A model generated the notes under the pieces. It worked only from the letters and a program-made list of their open reading frames with translations, did no database searches and was not told the origin of the DNA. Below, in pieces: positions 1 through 8,957 of a stretch of 64,000 nt of DNA (position 1 is its first letter; each line of letters begins with the position of its first letter). The DNA is taken from assembly GCF_001421515.1 (NCBI RefSeq), contig NZ_LMKM01000036.1:124001-188000 (forward strand), read 5' to 3'. The stretch is from Pedobacter sp. Leaf216 (lineage in GTDB: Bacteria; Bacteroidota; Bacteroidia; Sphingobacteriales; Sphingobacteriaceae). Made by a program: the position numbers and the translations under genes.

Positions 1-1827
1 CCTTTGCCCCGGGTCGGGATATCTTTCCTTTTTCTTTTCAGGTTCTTTATAACTAAAATCGGTGTTCCACCAGGCTTTTAGCTCCTTTGTCATGGCGGCG
101 GCAGCATTTATCAAATCTTCCTTTCGCTCCAAAATGGCTGTTCTGCGTTGCTTTAAAACAGCATTGTAAGCCTGTTGAAGTTCAACTGGAGGTGCTATGT
201 CATAACGTATATAATCGTCTAGATTTTCCAATACAATCAGGCTGGTGTTCCGTGTAACGATCCCAAACTGTTTACTCAAAATACTGATATCATCTTTATT
301 TTCGTCGTAACGGATATCCATTTCTGCAATTTTCTTTTGTGCCCAAACGCGGCTTACATCAATACTGCTTAAAGTGTGTTCTGTAGGGTTTAAACGGACT
401 GCCTGTTCTGAAACCACCGTATTTCCAAAGCCGAATTGCAGAATAAACTCAGTATTAAATTCGTTCATAATACCTGCAAGCGAAAAATGACCGTTTACGT
501 TTACCCTCAATGATGGATAAGTTTGCCTAACGTTGCTGCCGTTTTTAATTCCTAAAAACTGTAGATTTTGCTGGTTCAGTTGTTTAAATCCATCTTCAAC
601 AGAAATGGAATTCAGATTAACAAATTGTCCGCCAGTTTTCATGCTGATGAATTTCAAAGTGCTGTAATCAGCCTTTAGCGCGGTATTGATGCAATGAATG
701 GGTTTATTTAATGCTACCGTGTTTTTACCGAAGGTGGATAGCCCGTCGCTGAATAAAATATACTCATCGGCCTGGAGAGCTCTCGTATTTATCGCACTGA
801 AATTTGTACCGCCATCGTACACTAAACTTTTTAATTTGTTTCTCAGTTCAGTCCAATTTCCGTTATTGATAATGAAAGTTCCTGCATATTTAAAGCCGTT
901 GTTAACCAGGCCCAATTGTATTGTTAAGTTTTGTTTTTGCCTGATCATTAAATCTAGCAATTGTATTTCTTTCTCGGTATCTCGTTGAAGGCCACTTAAC
1001 GATACATCCCAGATTAAACCAATATTGTTTGCCCATTGCTTTTTGCGGCTTTCTATTTTAGGAAAAACATTAACAAGAAAATAATATCCAGATGAAGCTT
1101 TTTGCATTTGTACCTCTGGCAGATTATTCCTTTTTGGAAGATTAATTGTGAGCCCCTTTTTTGGTTTATAGTTGCTTTTATTAATTTCGCCTACATATGT
1201 ATTTCCGTTAACTTTTAAATCAAAACTTCCATCGGGCTGTTCACCAAGCTCAGGCTTTACAATACTCTCATACACAGTGGTTTTCAAAGTAAAGTTTTCT
1301 ATAGCTTGGTTATAATCCAAAGGCAAATGATACTTTAAAGCATTTCCTTTGCTAAAACCCAGTTCTTCCTCATAACCCACAATAATTGTTCTACTTCCAT
1401 TAGCAGGCAATGGGTAAATTCTGGTACGGAAATTATTTCCTTCCACCTTTTCCAGTAAGCCTGGATCAACCCTGCGCCGCTCAATACTTTCGAAAACTTC
1501 TGTTGCCTTGGCTTTTTCTACCGGCACCGCCTCACGCATTTTTCCATTTATATCTAAAGCATAACGGTTTATGCTTACACCCTCTGGCATAGGGAAAGTA
1601 AGTTCGCCTTCTAAAATGCGGCTGCTGTTATTGTAGAAAGTCATTGTCATTACCGTTGTGGCTATGTTTCCGGTAATCTGCACATCAATGGCTAACTTTT
1701 TAAGTTTAACCACATCTTTTTGATCGCTGGTTTCGGCCTGTTGTACCTTTAATACAGGCATTTGCGCCCGAAGAAAAAATGAAACCAAAAGTAAAAGGAG
1801 GGTGAGGAAGGTTTTAGATGCGCTCAT
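1..1827 (-). CDS. VIT and von Willebrand factor A domain protein (3' end cut by window edge)
   Basis: The first 609 residues of a secreted or envelope protein; no stop is met before base 1, so the C-terminus lies outside the window. The ATG at 1825-1827 is followed by a signal peptide (hydrophobic residues about 6-19, ending Arg-Ala-Gln). Residues about 30-155 match a vault/inter-alpha-trypsin (VIT) domain, with a core reading EGELTFPMPEG and an IYPLPANGSR strand. A VWA domain starts near residue 268, with a MIDAS-type Asp-Val-Ser-Leu-Ser at 274-278 and a Ser-Asp-Gly at 360-362. VIT plus VWA proteins usually bind proteins or metals on the cell surface; no substrate can be inferred. It is divergent from the YbjQ-like gene. 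The domain call is firm, the function unknown. Confidence 0.85.
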   Translation of the reverse strand, partial: MSASKTFLTLLLLLVSFFLRAQMPVLKVQQAETSDQKDVVKLKKLAIDVQITGNIATTVMTMTFYNNSSRILEGELTFPMPEGVSINRYALDINGKMREAVPVEKAKATEVFESIERRRVDPGLLEKVEGNNFRTRIYPLPANGSRTIIVGYEEELGFSKGNALKYHLPLDYNQAIENFTLKTTVYESIVKPELGEQPDGSFDLKVNGNTYVGEINKSNYKPKKGLTINLPKRNNLPEVQMQKASSGYYFLVNVFPKIESRKKQWANNIGLIWDVSLSGLQRDTEKEIQLLDLMIRQKQNLTIQLGLVNNGFKYAGTFIINNGNWTELRNKLKSLVYDGGTNFSAINTRALQADEYILFSDGLSTFGKNTVALNKPIHCINTALKADYSTLKFISMKTGGQFVNLNSISVEDGFKQLNQQNLQFLGIKNGSNVRQTYPSLRVNVNGHFSLAGIMNEFNTEFILQFGFGNTVVSEQAVRLNPTEHTLSSIDVSRVWAQKKIAEMDIRYDENKDDISILSKQFGIVTRNTSLIVLENLDDYIRYDIAPPVELQQAYNAVLKQRRTAILERKEDLINAAAAMTKELKAWWNTDFSYKEPEKKKERYPDPGQR

Positions 1828-1957
1828 AACTTGATTTTTAATATTGATGCAAAAACTTTCCCGATTACATAAATTTATTTTTCAAAGATCTTTCTCAATA
1901 CATTCGAAAAAATGTAACATTTCTTAAAGAAGATGTTCTAATTAAAAAACTGAAACT

Positions 1958-2281
1958 ATGTTAGTAACCACAACGCCTACAGTTGAGGGCAGAAAAATTA
2001 TAAAATATATCGGTTTAGTTACCGGCGAAACGATTATTGGAGCAAATATTTTTAAGGATTTATTTGCTGGGATAACAGATATAGTAGGAGGGAGATCGAG
2101 TTCCTATGAACGCGTTTTACGAGAGGGAAAAGATACAGCTGTTAACGAAATGCAACAGTATGCAGCAGCGTTAGGCGCAAATGCAATTGTTGGAGTTGAT
2201 TTGGATTATGAAACCGTTGGGAGCGGTGGCAGCATGTTAATGGTAAGTGCCAATGGCACAGCTGTAATTTTAGAAGATTAA
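1958..2281 (+). CDS. YbjQ/UPF0145 family protein
   Basis: A 107-residue protein of the YbjQ (UPF0145) family, small proteins that assemble into pentamers and are sometimes annotated as heavy-metal binding; the true function is unknown. The typical pattern is visible: an N-terminal strand (LVTTTPTVEGRKI), the LVTGETIIGAN segment, the Gly-Gly-Arg-Ser-Ser-Ser-Tyr-Glu turn, a helix with EMQQYAAALGANAIVGV, and a short C-terminal strand. Length matches the family. It stands alone, divergent from the VIT/VWA gene and convergent with pfkA, with a strong hairpin terminator 37 bases after the stop. Confidence 0.85.
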   Translation: MLVTTTPTVEGRKIIKYIGLVTGETIIGANIFKDLFAGITDIVGGRSSSYERVLREGKDTAVNEMQQYAAALGANAIVGVDLDYETVGSGGSMLMVSANGTAVILED

Positions 2282-2317
2282 GAAATTGCTTATCGCGAAA
2301 AACTAAGCAAAAACAAG

Positions 2318-2351
2318 AAAGTCTTTCCGGTGCGGGAAAGACTTTTCTTTT
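2318..2351. terminator. Rho-independent terminator between YbjQ-like gene and pfkA
   Basis: An 11-base perfect stem (AAAGTCTTTCC at 2318-2328 with GGAAAGACTTT at 2335-2345), a 6-base loop and a T-rich tail on the plus strand. The left arm begins after an A-rich run, so it could also stop pfkA transcripts from the other side. Confidence 0.8.
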
Positions 2352-2369
2352 ATAATTCATTTTTTTCGC

Positions 2370-3353
2370 TTAAAACGAAAGAATATCAATTAGCTTCAAC
2401 CATTTTGCGCTCACTTTTTCAGCGTTAATGTGTTTAATAGCATGATCGAAAGGAGTAAATACAATTTCCCGGTTTATCTGACCAGCCATTACACCACTTT
2501 CGCCATTAATTAAGCCTTCTACAGCAGCAACACCCAACCTGCTGGCCAATACGCGATCCATACAGGTTGGTTTTCCTCCACGTTGGATATGCCCCAAAAC
2601 CGACACTTTCGTATCATAATGCGGGTATTTCTCTTGAAGAATTTCGCCAACTTTAAAAGCACCACCGGTATCATCTCCTTCGGCCACAATAATAATTTTT
2701 GAGGCTTTATCTTTACGGCTATGTTCAAGTTTGTGCAAAATATCGTCTGCATTCATGTTTGCTTCAGGAATCATAATGGCTTCGGCACCTACACCAATAC
2801 CGCTTCTTAAAGCAATTAAACCAGAATCGCGCCCCATTACCTCAACAATAAAAAGCCTGTCGTGTGATTCTGCAGTATCTCTAATCCTGTCTACAGCATC
2901 AATAACCGTATTAATGGCAGAGTCATAGCCAATTGTAAAATCAGTACCTGCCAAATCGTTATCAATCGTACCAGGCAAACCCACAATAGGAAAATCGAAT
3001 TCCTTTGAAAAGATATTGGCACCCGTAAATGTTCCATCCCCACCTATTACAATCAGGGCATCAATTCCTAAAGCTTTCAGGTTAGCATAAGCGGTTTTTC
3101 TACCTTCTGCGGTTCTAAAAGCTTCACTTCTGGCGGTTTTTAGTATGGTACCACCTCGCTGAATGATGTTTGCTACAGATTTGCGGTCCATAGAGATATA
3201 ATCATTATTGATCAGCCCTTCGTAGCCACGGATAAAACCGGTTACTTCAATATCATAATAAATAGAGCCCCTAACTACGGCCCTAATTGCGGCGTTCATG
3301 CCTGGCGAATCGCCACCAGAGGTTAAAACACCAATATTCTTAATCTTATTCAT
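2370..3353 (-). CDS. pfkA: ATP-dependent 6-phosphofructokinase
   Basis: Phosphorylates fructose 6-phosphate to fructose 1,6-bisphosphate in glycolysis. The 327 residues match bacterial PfkA: the nucleotide loop GGDSPGMNAAIR at the N-terminus, GGDGTFTGA, the catalytic PGTIDNDLAGTD segment, and the substrate motif VEVMGRDSGLIAL. The Gly after GGD and the small residues that mark ATP-using rather than pyrophosphate-using enzymes are present. The ATG lies inside the last codons of the upstream DsbD-like gene (8-base overlap), so the two are probably translationally coupled. Downstream is the shared terminator at 2318-2351. Confidence 0.96.
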   Translation of the reverse strand: MNKIKNIGVLTSGGDSPGMNAAIRAVVRGSIYYDIEVTGFIRGYEGLINNDYISMDRKSVANIIQRGGTILKTARSEAFRTAEGRKTAYANLKALGIDALIVIGGDGTFTGANIFSKEFDFPIVGLPGTIDNDLAGTDFTIGYDSAINTVIDAVDRIRDTAESHDRLFIVEVMGRDSGLIALRSGIGVGAEAIMIPEANMNADDILHKLEHSRKDKASKIIIVAEGDDTGGAFKVGEILQEKYPHYDTKVSVLGHIQRGGKPTCMDRVLASRLGVAAVEGLINGESGVMAGQINREIVFTPFDHAIKHINAEKVSAKWLKLIDILSF

Positions 3354-5040
3354 TTGTTTGTTTCTTTCCTTTGAAAATATCTAAGGCGCTTTGCAAATAT
3401 AGTGCATATTCTTTTGCATCAAAGATTGCTCCTTCTGGTTTAACTAAAGCATTAAGGTCATGACCAGCCAGTACATAAAAAGGCTGAGAATTAGAATTAT
3501 ACTTCGTTGCCTGAAAATCTGCATTCCACGCGCCTAAAGTTTCTGTGTTTTTGCGCAAAATAGAAGAATAATGAACTTGATTAGACGGCACTTTAACTGA
3601 TGTTTCATCAACGTAAAGCTGTATTAAAACAAATTCTTCTTTAATTAAACGTCCTACTTCTGAATTTATCCAGACTTTATCTTCCATTTTTCTGCAATTC
3701 ACACACGCATGTCCGGTAAAATCGATCATCACTGGTTTGTTTACTTTTTTTGCAAATGCTAATCCTTCTTCCAAATCAAAAAATGCATTAAAGCCATGTG
3801 GAGGATGTAAAACATCCTGATATTTTACAGAAGCAGGAAAATTGGAAGAACTGTTTGATGCCTGAGTGTTGCCGCCTAAAATAAAATCTTGTGTATTAAG
3901 AGGAGGAGCTAATCCACTTAATACATTTACTGGTGCCCCCCATAATCCGGGTAAAATGTAAACCGCAAATGAGAATGATAAAATGGCGAAAAATAATCGG
4001 GGCACTGATACGAAAGGTAAATCGCTATCATGAGAAAACTTAATTTTACCCAGCAGATAAATGCCCATTAAAGTAAAAATAACGATCCATAAACAAAGGA
4101 AGATCTCTCTATCAAACCACTCCCAATGCCATACCAAATCTGCGGCAGATAAAAATTTTAAAGCTAACGCAAGTTCTAGGAAGCCCAAGCAAACTTTTAC
4201 ACTATTTAACCAACCACCAGATTTAGGGAGCGTATTTAAAAAGCCTGGGAAGATTGCAGATAAGGTAAAGGGTAATGCCAAAGCCAAAGCAAAGCCAAAC
4301 ATTCCTACTGCAGGGCCGAGCACAGCTCCCTTTGAGCTAGCCTCAACAAGTAAAGTTCCGATGATTGGCCCTGTACAAGAAAATGATACCAGTGCTAAAG
4401 AAGCGGCCATAAAAAAGATACCGCCTAAACCTTTACTCGAATCTGCTTTTTGATCAATTTTATTTACAAAAGAACTTGGCAATGTGATTTCAAATGCGCC
4501 GAAAAAAGAAATGGCAAATATGATGAGCAGGATAAAGAAAGCAAAATTAAACCATCCACTGCTACTCAATTCATTTAATTTCCCAGAACCGAAAATTAAA
4601 GTAATCAGTAATCCAAAAACGACGTAAATAACGATTATCGAAATACCATAGATTATTGCTTGTCCTATCCCTTTTTTTCTACTCCCTGCTCTTTTTGTAA
4701 AATAGCTAATGGTTAATGGCACCATTGGAAATATACATGGCATTAAAAAAGCCAAAAACCCACCAAATAAACCTTTAAGAAAAGTTTGCCAAAGGGTTAG
4801 TTTTTCAGAATCAGTGGTTTTTGTTGTCTTTAAGGTGGTTGCCTTCGTTGTATCTTTTTTTACAGTGTCTTTTACAAGATGATTCGCCGCACTATCCTGT
4901 GCAGAACCAACCTCGGTAAAAACAATATCATCGGGAGGAGCGGTTGATGTGGTATCTTGGGTTACAATAGCGTAACTCTTAACAGCGGGCAATGCAATAA
5001 ACATTGTGGCCATTAATAACAATAATAAAACCTTTTTCAT
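3346..5040 (-). CDS. DsbD-family thiol:disulfide transporter, membrane plus thioredoxin domains
   Basis: Carries reducing power from cytoplasmic thioredoxin across the inner membrane to envelope thiols. After a signal peptide (residues 1-25) and a Thr/Lys-rich linker there is a multi-span CcdA-type membrane domain (about 90-340) with the paired cysteines in LMPCIFPMVPL and SFSCTGPIIG, two further spans, and a C-terminal thioredoxin-like domain with the redox motif Cys446-Val-Asn-Cys449. The usual N-terminal alpha domain of DsbD is missing from this polypeptide; it is encoded by the separate gene just upstream (5192-5641). The 3' end overlaps pfkA by 8 bases. Possible roles include cytochrome c maturation; the family call is firm, the partner proteins are inferred. 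Confidence 0.92.
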   Translation of the reverse strand: MKKVLLLLLMATMFIALPAVKSYAIVTQDTTSTAPPDDIVFTEVGSAQDSAANHLVKDTVKKDTTKATTLKTTKTTDSEKLTLWQTFLKGLFGGFLAFLMPCIFPMVPLTISYFTKRAGSRKKGIGQAIIYGISIIVIYVVFGLLITLIFGSGKLNELSSSGWFNFAFFILLIIFAISFFGAFEITLPSSFVNKIDQKADSSKGLGGIFFMAASLALVSFSCTGPIIGTLLVEASSKGAVLGPAVGMFGFALALALPFTLSAIFPGFLNTLPKSGGWLNSVKVCLGFLELALALKFLSAADLVWHWEWFDREIFLCLWIVIFTLMGIYLLGKIKFSHDSDLPFVSVPRLFFAILSFSFAVYILPGLWGAPVNVLSGLAPPLNTQDFILGGNTQASNSSSNFPASVKYQDVLHPPHGFNAFFDLEEGLAFAKKVNKPVMIDFTGHACVNCRKMEDKVWINSEVGRLIKEEFVLIQLYVDETSVKVPSNQVHYSSILRKNTETLGAWNADFQATKYNSNSQPFYVLAGHDLNALVKPEGAIFDAKEYALYLQSALDIFKGKKQTNE

Positions 5041-5135
5041 TTGTGTGTTTAAGTGTGTGTGTGTTTGAAACCGTGAAATTAAGAATAATTTTATAAACGG
5101 TTTTTTTTAAACCACCTCAGCACGCAGATTTTACT

Positions 5136-5168
5136 TTAAAAAGAAACAGTCCTGAAAATTCAGGACTG
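5136..5168 (-). terminator. Terminator downstream of the DsbD alpha-domain gene
   Basis: A perfect 10-base stem (CAGTCCTGAA at 5147-5156 with TTCAGGACTG at 5159-5168). Read on the minus strand it is followed by TTTCTTTTT. It sits between the alpha-domain gene and the DsbD-like gene, so it should reduce or uncouple expression of the downstream part. Confidence 0.8.
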
Positions 5169-5191
5169 CTTGTAAATATTTTGAGGTTCAA

Positions 5192-5641
5192 CTATTTAAC
5201 CGGAATGCTAAACTCAACTTCTTCTGGCGGAAGACACTGTTTATCGTTACAAACCATAAACTCTACCACTCCTTTTACAACTGTTGTTGCCTTATTTAAT
5301 TTAACTTTTTGTTGAAAAATTACTGATTTTTCGAAATAACTTACATTCATTTTGAAAGTGCTTTCGTACTTAACAATCGCTTTGGGTTCTATTGTTTTTC
5401 CAACCAGGCTAAAATCTTTTGATGGGGAAAAAGTAAAAGTAGTTTTAACCGGTCCGCCATCTTTAACATTTTGAGAATAGATGTGCCACCTATCTTCAAT
5501 TGTTGCTTTTAAATAAATTACAGCTTCTGTTCTACTTATTTTCTTTGCAGAATAAGCCCAGGTTACTGGTTTTTCGATCTGAGCGAAGGCACCTGCAATG
5601 GTAAAAAGAACCATCGAAAGCACTAGGGTGATTTTTTTCAT
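5192..5641 (-). CDS. Separate DsbD alpha-domain (DsbD N-terminal) protein
   Basis: A 149-residue periplasmic protein matching the N-terminal substrate-reducing domain of DsbD. The start is the ATG at 5639-5641, which opens a clean signal peptide (MKKITLVLSM ... AGAFAQ); a longer frame from 5671 would overlap birA and add a non-signal sequence. The diagnostic end of the domain is present: an immunoglobulin-like fold ending in CNDKQCLPP, whose two cysteines (Cys-Asn-Asp-Lys-Gln-Cys) form the redox pair, then EEVEFSIPVK. It most likely accepts electrons from the DsbD-like membrane protein encoded next. It follows birA by 7 bases. Confidence 0.88.
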   Translation of the reverse strand: MKKITLVLSMVLFTIAGAFAQIEKPVTWAYSAKKISRTEAVIYLKATIEDRWHIYSQNVKDGGPVKTTFTFSPSKDFSLVGKTIEPKAIVKYESTFKMNVSYFEKSVIFQQKVKLNKATTVVKGVVEFMVCNDKQCLPPEEVEFSIPVK

Positions 5642-5648
5642 TATGTGT

Positions 5649-6425
5649 TTATTTTGTGTGTGTAAATTCAATTTCTTTAAAGTTGAAAGCCTTTAATCCG
5701 TCTTTAGTTTCAACAGTTAACCTGCCATTTTCTTCAACTCCTGTTATTCTCCCTTCAAAAACCTCGCCGTGTTGTTTATATAATGCCCAAACATTTAAGT
5801 TATAAAGCTTGGCAAGGTAATCATTTTGTAAAATAGTATATTTCCCTGCTCTCAAAATTAAGTAGTATTTCTCCAGAAACGTGAAGATTTTCGCCATAAT
5901 ATCCATTAAAAGCACATCTTTTTGTAAAATTTGAATGACGGAGGTAGCCCTTTGGCTGATGTTATCAGGAAATTCCTTTTGATTGATGTTTAACCCAATG
6001 CCAATAACTGATGATTTAATAGAAGAACCTGTCAGTGTATTTTCAATGAGAATTCCACCCAGTTTTTTATCCAGGTAATACATATCGTTTGGCCATTTTA
6101 CCTTTATTCCCTCCGGCACAAAACATAATAAAGCATCGCTAACCGCTAAACTAACGGCAATATTAAGATAAAACTGTTTATCGAGCGGCAGGAAGGATGG
6201 CTTTAGATAAATACTGGTACTAATGTTTTTGCCCGCCTGCGTTTGCCAAACGCTTTCCTGCTGTCCTCTACCGGCAAACTGATTATCTGCCATAATTACA
6301 GTCCCTTCGGCTAATGGCTCGGATTTTGACACCAAATCTTTTAAAAAGTTATTGGTAGAATCAACCTCTTTTAATTTGATTAAATTTTGACCAACAAATA
6401 GTGTCGAAAAAGTGTTATTTTGCAA
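5649..6425 (-). CDS. birA: Biotin--[acetyl-CoA-carboxylase] ligase
   Basis: Activates biotin with ATP and attaches it to the biotin carrier subunit of acetyl-CoA carboxylase. The 258 residues hold the catalytic core and small C-terminal domain: EVDSTNNFL, the biotinoyl-AMP loop GRGQQESVWQ, and KWPNDMYYLDKKLGGILIE. There is no N-terminal helix-turn-helix, so this is the monofunctional class that cannot act as the biotin repressor. The start is a TTG at 6423-6425; the first internal ATG would remove the conserved EVDSTN segment, so TTG is preferred. Divergent from rsfS with a 44-base gap; the two probably share a promoter region. Confidence 0.94.
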   Translation of the reverse strand: MQNNTFSTLFVGQNLIKLKEVDSTNNFLKDLVSKSEPLAEGTVIMADNQFAGRGQQESVWQTQAGKNISTSIYLKPSFLPLDKQFYLNIAVSLAVSDALLCFVPEGIKVKWPNDMYYLDKKLGGILIENTLTGSSIKSSVIGIGLNINQKEFPDNISQRATSVIQILQKDVLLMDIMAKIFTFLEKYYLILRAGKYTILQNDYLAKLYNLNVWALYKQHGEVFEGRITGVEENGRLTVETKDGLKAFNFKEIEFTHTK

Positions 6426-6469
6426 GTGTTGAATTTATAATATTGTAATTCCAAAATTAAAGCATTTTA

Positions 6470-6844
6470 ATGGTAAAAAAGAAAATAGTAGCCCTTTCTA
6501 CATACCTTTCTGAGTTAGCCGTACACGGCATTCAAGAAAAAAAAGGAGAAGATATAGTGCGGTTAGATCTTAGAAATATTCATACTTCAGTAGCAGATTA
6601 CTTTATCATTGCAAGTGCCACCTCAGGCACCCAGGTTAAAGCTATTGCCGATAGTGTAGAAAAAGAAATATATAAGGCCACCCAGGCCGACCCAAGACAT
6701 AAAGAAGGTTTCGAATCTGCAGATTGGATTATTCTAGATTATTTTGATGTGGTTGTGCACATTTTTAAAACCGAAAAGCGCCACTTTTATGGCATAGAAG
6801 AACTTTGGGGGGATGCGGAAAGCACAAATTATCAGAGCGCATAA
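6470..6844 (+). CDS. rsfS: Ribosome silencing factor RsfS (YbeB/Iojap)
   Basis: Binds ribosomal protein uL14 and blocks joining of ribosomal subunits when nutrients are short. The 124 residues match the family throughout: LDLRNIHTSVADYFIIASATSGTQVKAIAD, then EGFESADWIILDYFDVVVHIF and RHFYGIEELWGDA. (The first motif is quoted in parts: VADYFIIASA and TQVKAIADSV are the core.) First gene of a plus-strand group with ftsH 27 bases downstream, an arrangement common in Bacteroidota. Confidence 0.95.
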   Translation: MVKKKIVALSTYLSELAVHGIQEKKGEDIVRLDLRNIHTSVADYFIIASATSGTQVKAIADSVEKEIYKATQADPRHKEGFESADWIILDYFDVVVHIFKTEKRHFYGIEELWGDAESTNYQSA

Positions 6845-6871
6845 CCTTTAGAACCATTTTGAAAAAGACAA

Positions 6872-8893
6872 ATGAACGACAATCAAAATACCAACGAAAA
6901 ACAAGGGAAAAGAATACCCAATATCCCCAAGAAACCACAAAAGGGATCGAAATTTAATATTTTTTGGGTTTATGCAGCAATTATTATAGCCATTATTGCC
7001 GCACAATTTTTATTTACTACCGATGGTGGTAAAGAAGTTACCTATCAAAAATTCGAACAACAAATGTTGCTTAAAGGCGACGTTCAAAAAGTTGTTGCCT
7101 ATAAATCAGATGATTTAGTACGGGTAGAGGTTTATATCAAGAAAGATAGTTTAGAGAAAAAGAAGCTGTATGATGCTTATAAAAGCAATAGCACTTTTAA
7201 TGTAAACAACAGTAATGCAAGCCCGGTGGTGTATTTCAATGCAGGTACAATGGACGGTCTTGATAAACAATTGGCAGAATCGCAAGTAAGTTTACCTCCA
7301 AACCAGCCACGTATTTTGGCAGAAAAAACCAGCCGCAGCAATCCATTGGCTAGCTGGTTCCTGAGCATTATTCTTCCGGTACTACTTCTAATCGGTTTCT
7401 GGATCTTTATGATGCGCAGAATGGGCGGTGGAGCCGGCGGCGGTGGTCAGATTTTTAGCATCGGAAAATCGAAAGCTACATTATTCGATAAAGAAAGCCA
7501 GGTGAACATTACATTTAATGATGTTGCCGGTTTAGAAGAAGCTAAAACTGAGGTAATGGAAATTGTAGATTTCCTTAAAAACCCTAAAAAATATACCGAT
7601 TTAGGTGGGAAAATCCCTAAAGGTGCTTTATTGGTCGGTTCGCCGGGTACTGGTAAAACCTTATTGGCTAAAGCTGTTGCAGGCGAGGCTCAGGTTCCAT
7701 TCTTCTCTTTATCAGGTTCTGATTTTGTTGAAATGTTTGTTGGAGTAGGTGCTTCACGTGTGCGTGATCTATTTAAACAAGCAAAAGATAAATCGCCTTG
7801 TATCATTTTCATTGATGAGATTGATGCAATTGGTCGTGCCCGTGGTAAAAACGGCGTGATGGGTGGTAATGATGAACGCGAAAACACTTTAAATCAACTT
7901 TTAGTTGAGATGGACGGTTTCGGCACCAATACACATGTTATTATCTTGGCAGCAACCAACCGTGCTGATGTTTTAGATAAAGCTTTATTAAGGGCCGGTA
8001 GGTTTGACAGACAGATTTATGTTGATTTACCAGATGTTATTGAACGTAAACAGATTTTCGAAGTACACATTACTCCACTTAAAAAATCAGAAGAATTAGA
8101 TACCGAATTTTTAGCCAAACAAACTCCAGGGTTTTCGGGTGCTGATATTGCCAACGTTTGTAATGAGGCCGCTTTAATTGCTGCACGTAAAAACAAATCG
8201 GCAGTTGATAAACAGGATTTCTTAGATGCTGTAGACAGAATTGTTGGTGGTTTAGAAAAGAAAAATAAAATTATTACCCCAAGTGAAAAACGTGCCATCG
8301 CAATTCACGAAGCTGGTCATGCTACCGTAAGCTGGTTGTTGGAACATGCGGCACCGCTTGTTAAGGTTACTATTGTTCCACGCGGACAAAGCCTGGGTGC
8401 AGCCTGGTATTTACCAGAAGAACGTTTGATTGTTCGTCCGCACCAAATGCTTGATGAAATGTGTGCAACAATGGGTGGCAGAGCAGCCGAAAAAGTAATG
8501 TTCGATACCATTTCTACCGGCGCACTTAGCGATTTGGAGAAAGTGAACAAACAAGCAAGAGCGATGGTTACCATTTATGGCTTAAACGATAAATTAGGAA
8601 ACATTACTTACTACGATTCGTCGGGTCAGAATGAATATAATTTCTCTAAACCATATTCAGAAGATACCGCTTTAACCATTGATAAAGAAATTTCGGCACT
8701 GATTGAAGGTCAATATCAAAGAGCAATCAATTTATTGGAAGAAAATAAAGATAAATTGATTCAACTTGCTGATATCCTGATCGAAAAAGAAGTTTTATTT
8801 AAAGATGATTTAGAAGTGATTTTTGGTAAACGTTTATTCGAAAATCAAGGCGAAAATGGAACTCCCGGACATATTACTCCGGTAGAGGCATAA
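6872..8893 (+). CDS. ftsH: ATP-dependent zinc metalloprotease FtsH
   Basis: Membrane-anchored hexameric AAA+ protease that removes misfolded membrane proteins and regulates lipid and stress pathways. Domain order in 673 residues: short basic N-terminus, membrane segment at about 28-47, periplasmic domain to about 160, second membrane segment (about 165-183), glycine-rich linker, AAA module with Walker A GSPGTGKT at 256-263, Walker B FIDEIDAIG, second region of homology with the AGRFDRQIYVD arginines, and the peptidase domain with zinc site His479-Glu-Ala-Gly-His483. All catalytic residues are present. It follows rsfS closely and ends at a strong terminator. Confidence 0.97.
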   Translation: MNDNQNTNEKQGKRIPNIPKKPQKGSKFNIFWVYAAIIIAIIAAQFLFTTDGGKEVTYQKFEQQMLLKGDVQKVVAYKSDDLVRVEVYIKKDSLEKKKLYDAYKSNSTFNVNNSNASPVVYFNAGTMDGLDKQLAESQVSLPPNQPRILAEKTSRSNPLASWFLSIILPVLLLIGFWIFMMRRMGGGAGGGGQIFSIGKSKATLFDKESQVNITFNDVAGLEEAKTEVMEIVDFLKNPKKYTDLGGKIPKGALLVGSPGTGKTLLAKAVAGEAQVPFFSLSGSDFVEMFVGVGASRVRDLFKQAKDKSPCIIFIDEIDAIGRARGKNGVMGGNDERENTLNQLLVEMDGFGTNTHVIILAATNRADVLDKALLRAGRFDRQIYVDLPDVIERKQIFEVHITPLKKSEELDTEFLAKQTPGFSGADIANVCNEAALIAARKNKSAVDKQDFLDAVDRIVGGLEKKNKIITPSEKRAIAIHEAGHATVSWLLEHAAPLVKVTIVPRGQSLGAAWYLPEERLIVRPHQMLDEMCATMGGRAAEKVMFDTISTGALSDLEKVNKQARAMVTIYGLNDKLGNITYYDSSGQNEYNFSKPYSEDTALTIDKEISALIEGQYQRAINLLEENKDKLIQLADILIEKEVLFKDDLEVIFGKRLFENQGENGTPGHITPVEA

Positions 8894-8918
8894 ATAAATA
8901 ATTTCTATTATTACATTT

Positions 8919-8954
8919 GCTACCCTAGTTAATCATTAGGGTAGCTTTTTTTTT
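8919..8954 (+). terminator. Terminator after ftsH
   Basis: Stem GCTACCCTA (8919-8927) with TAGGGTAGC (8937-8945), 9-base loop, then nine T. The T run stops only three bases before the ATG of the LUD gene at 8958, so that gene must rely on read-through or on a promoter inside ftsH or the hairpin region. Confidence 0.9.
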
Positions 8955-8957
8955 ATA

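Noticed and set aside
5192..5671. DsbD alpha-domain gene starting at 5671
   Set aside because: That would overlap birA by 23 bases and put ten residues before the signal peptide; ATG 5641 opens a clean signal peptide.
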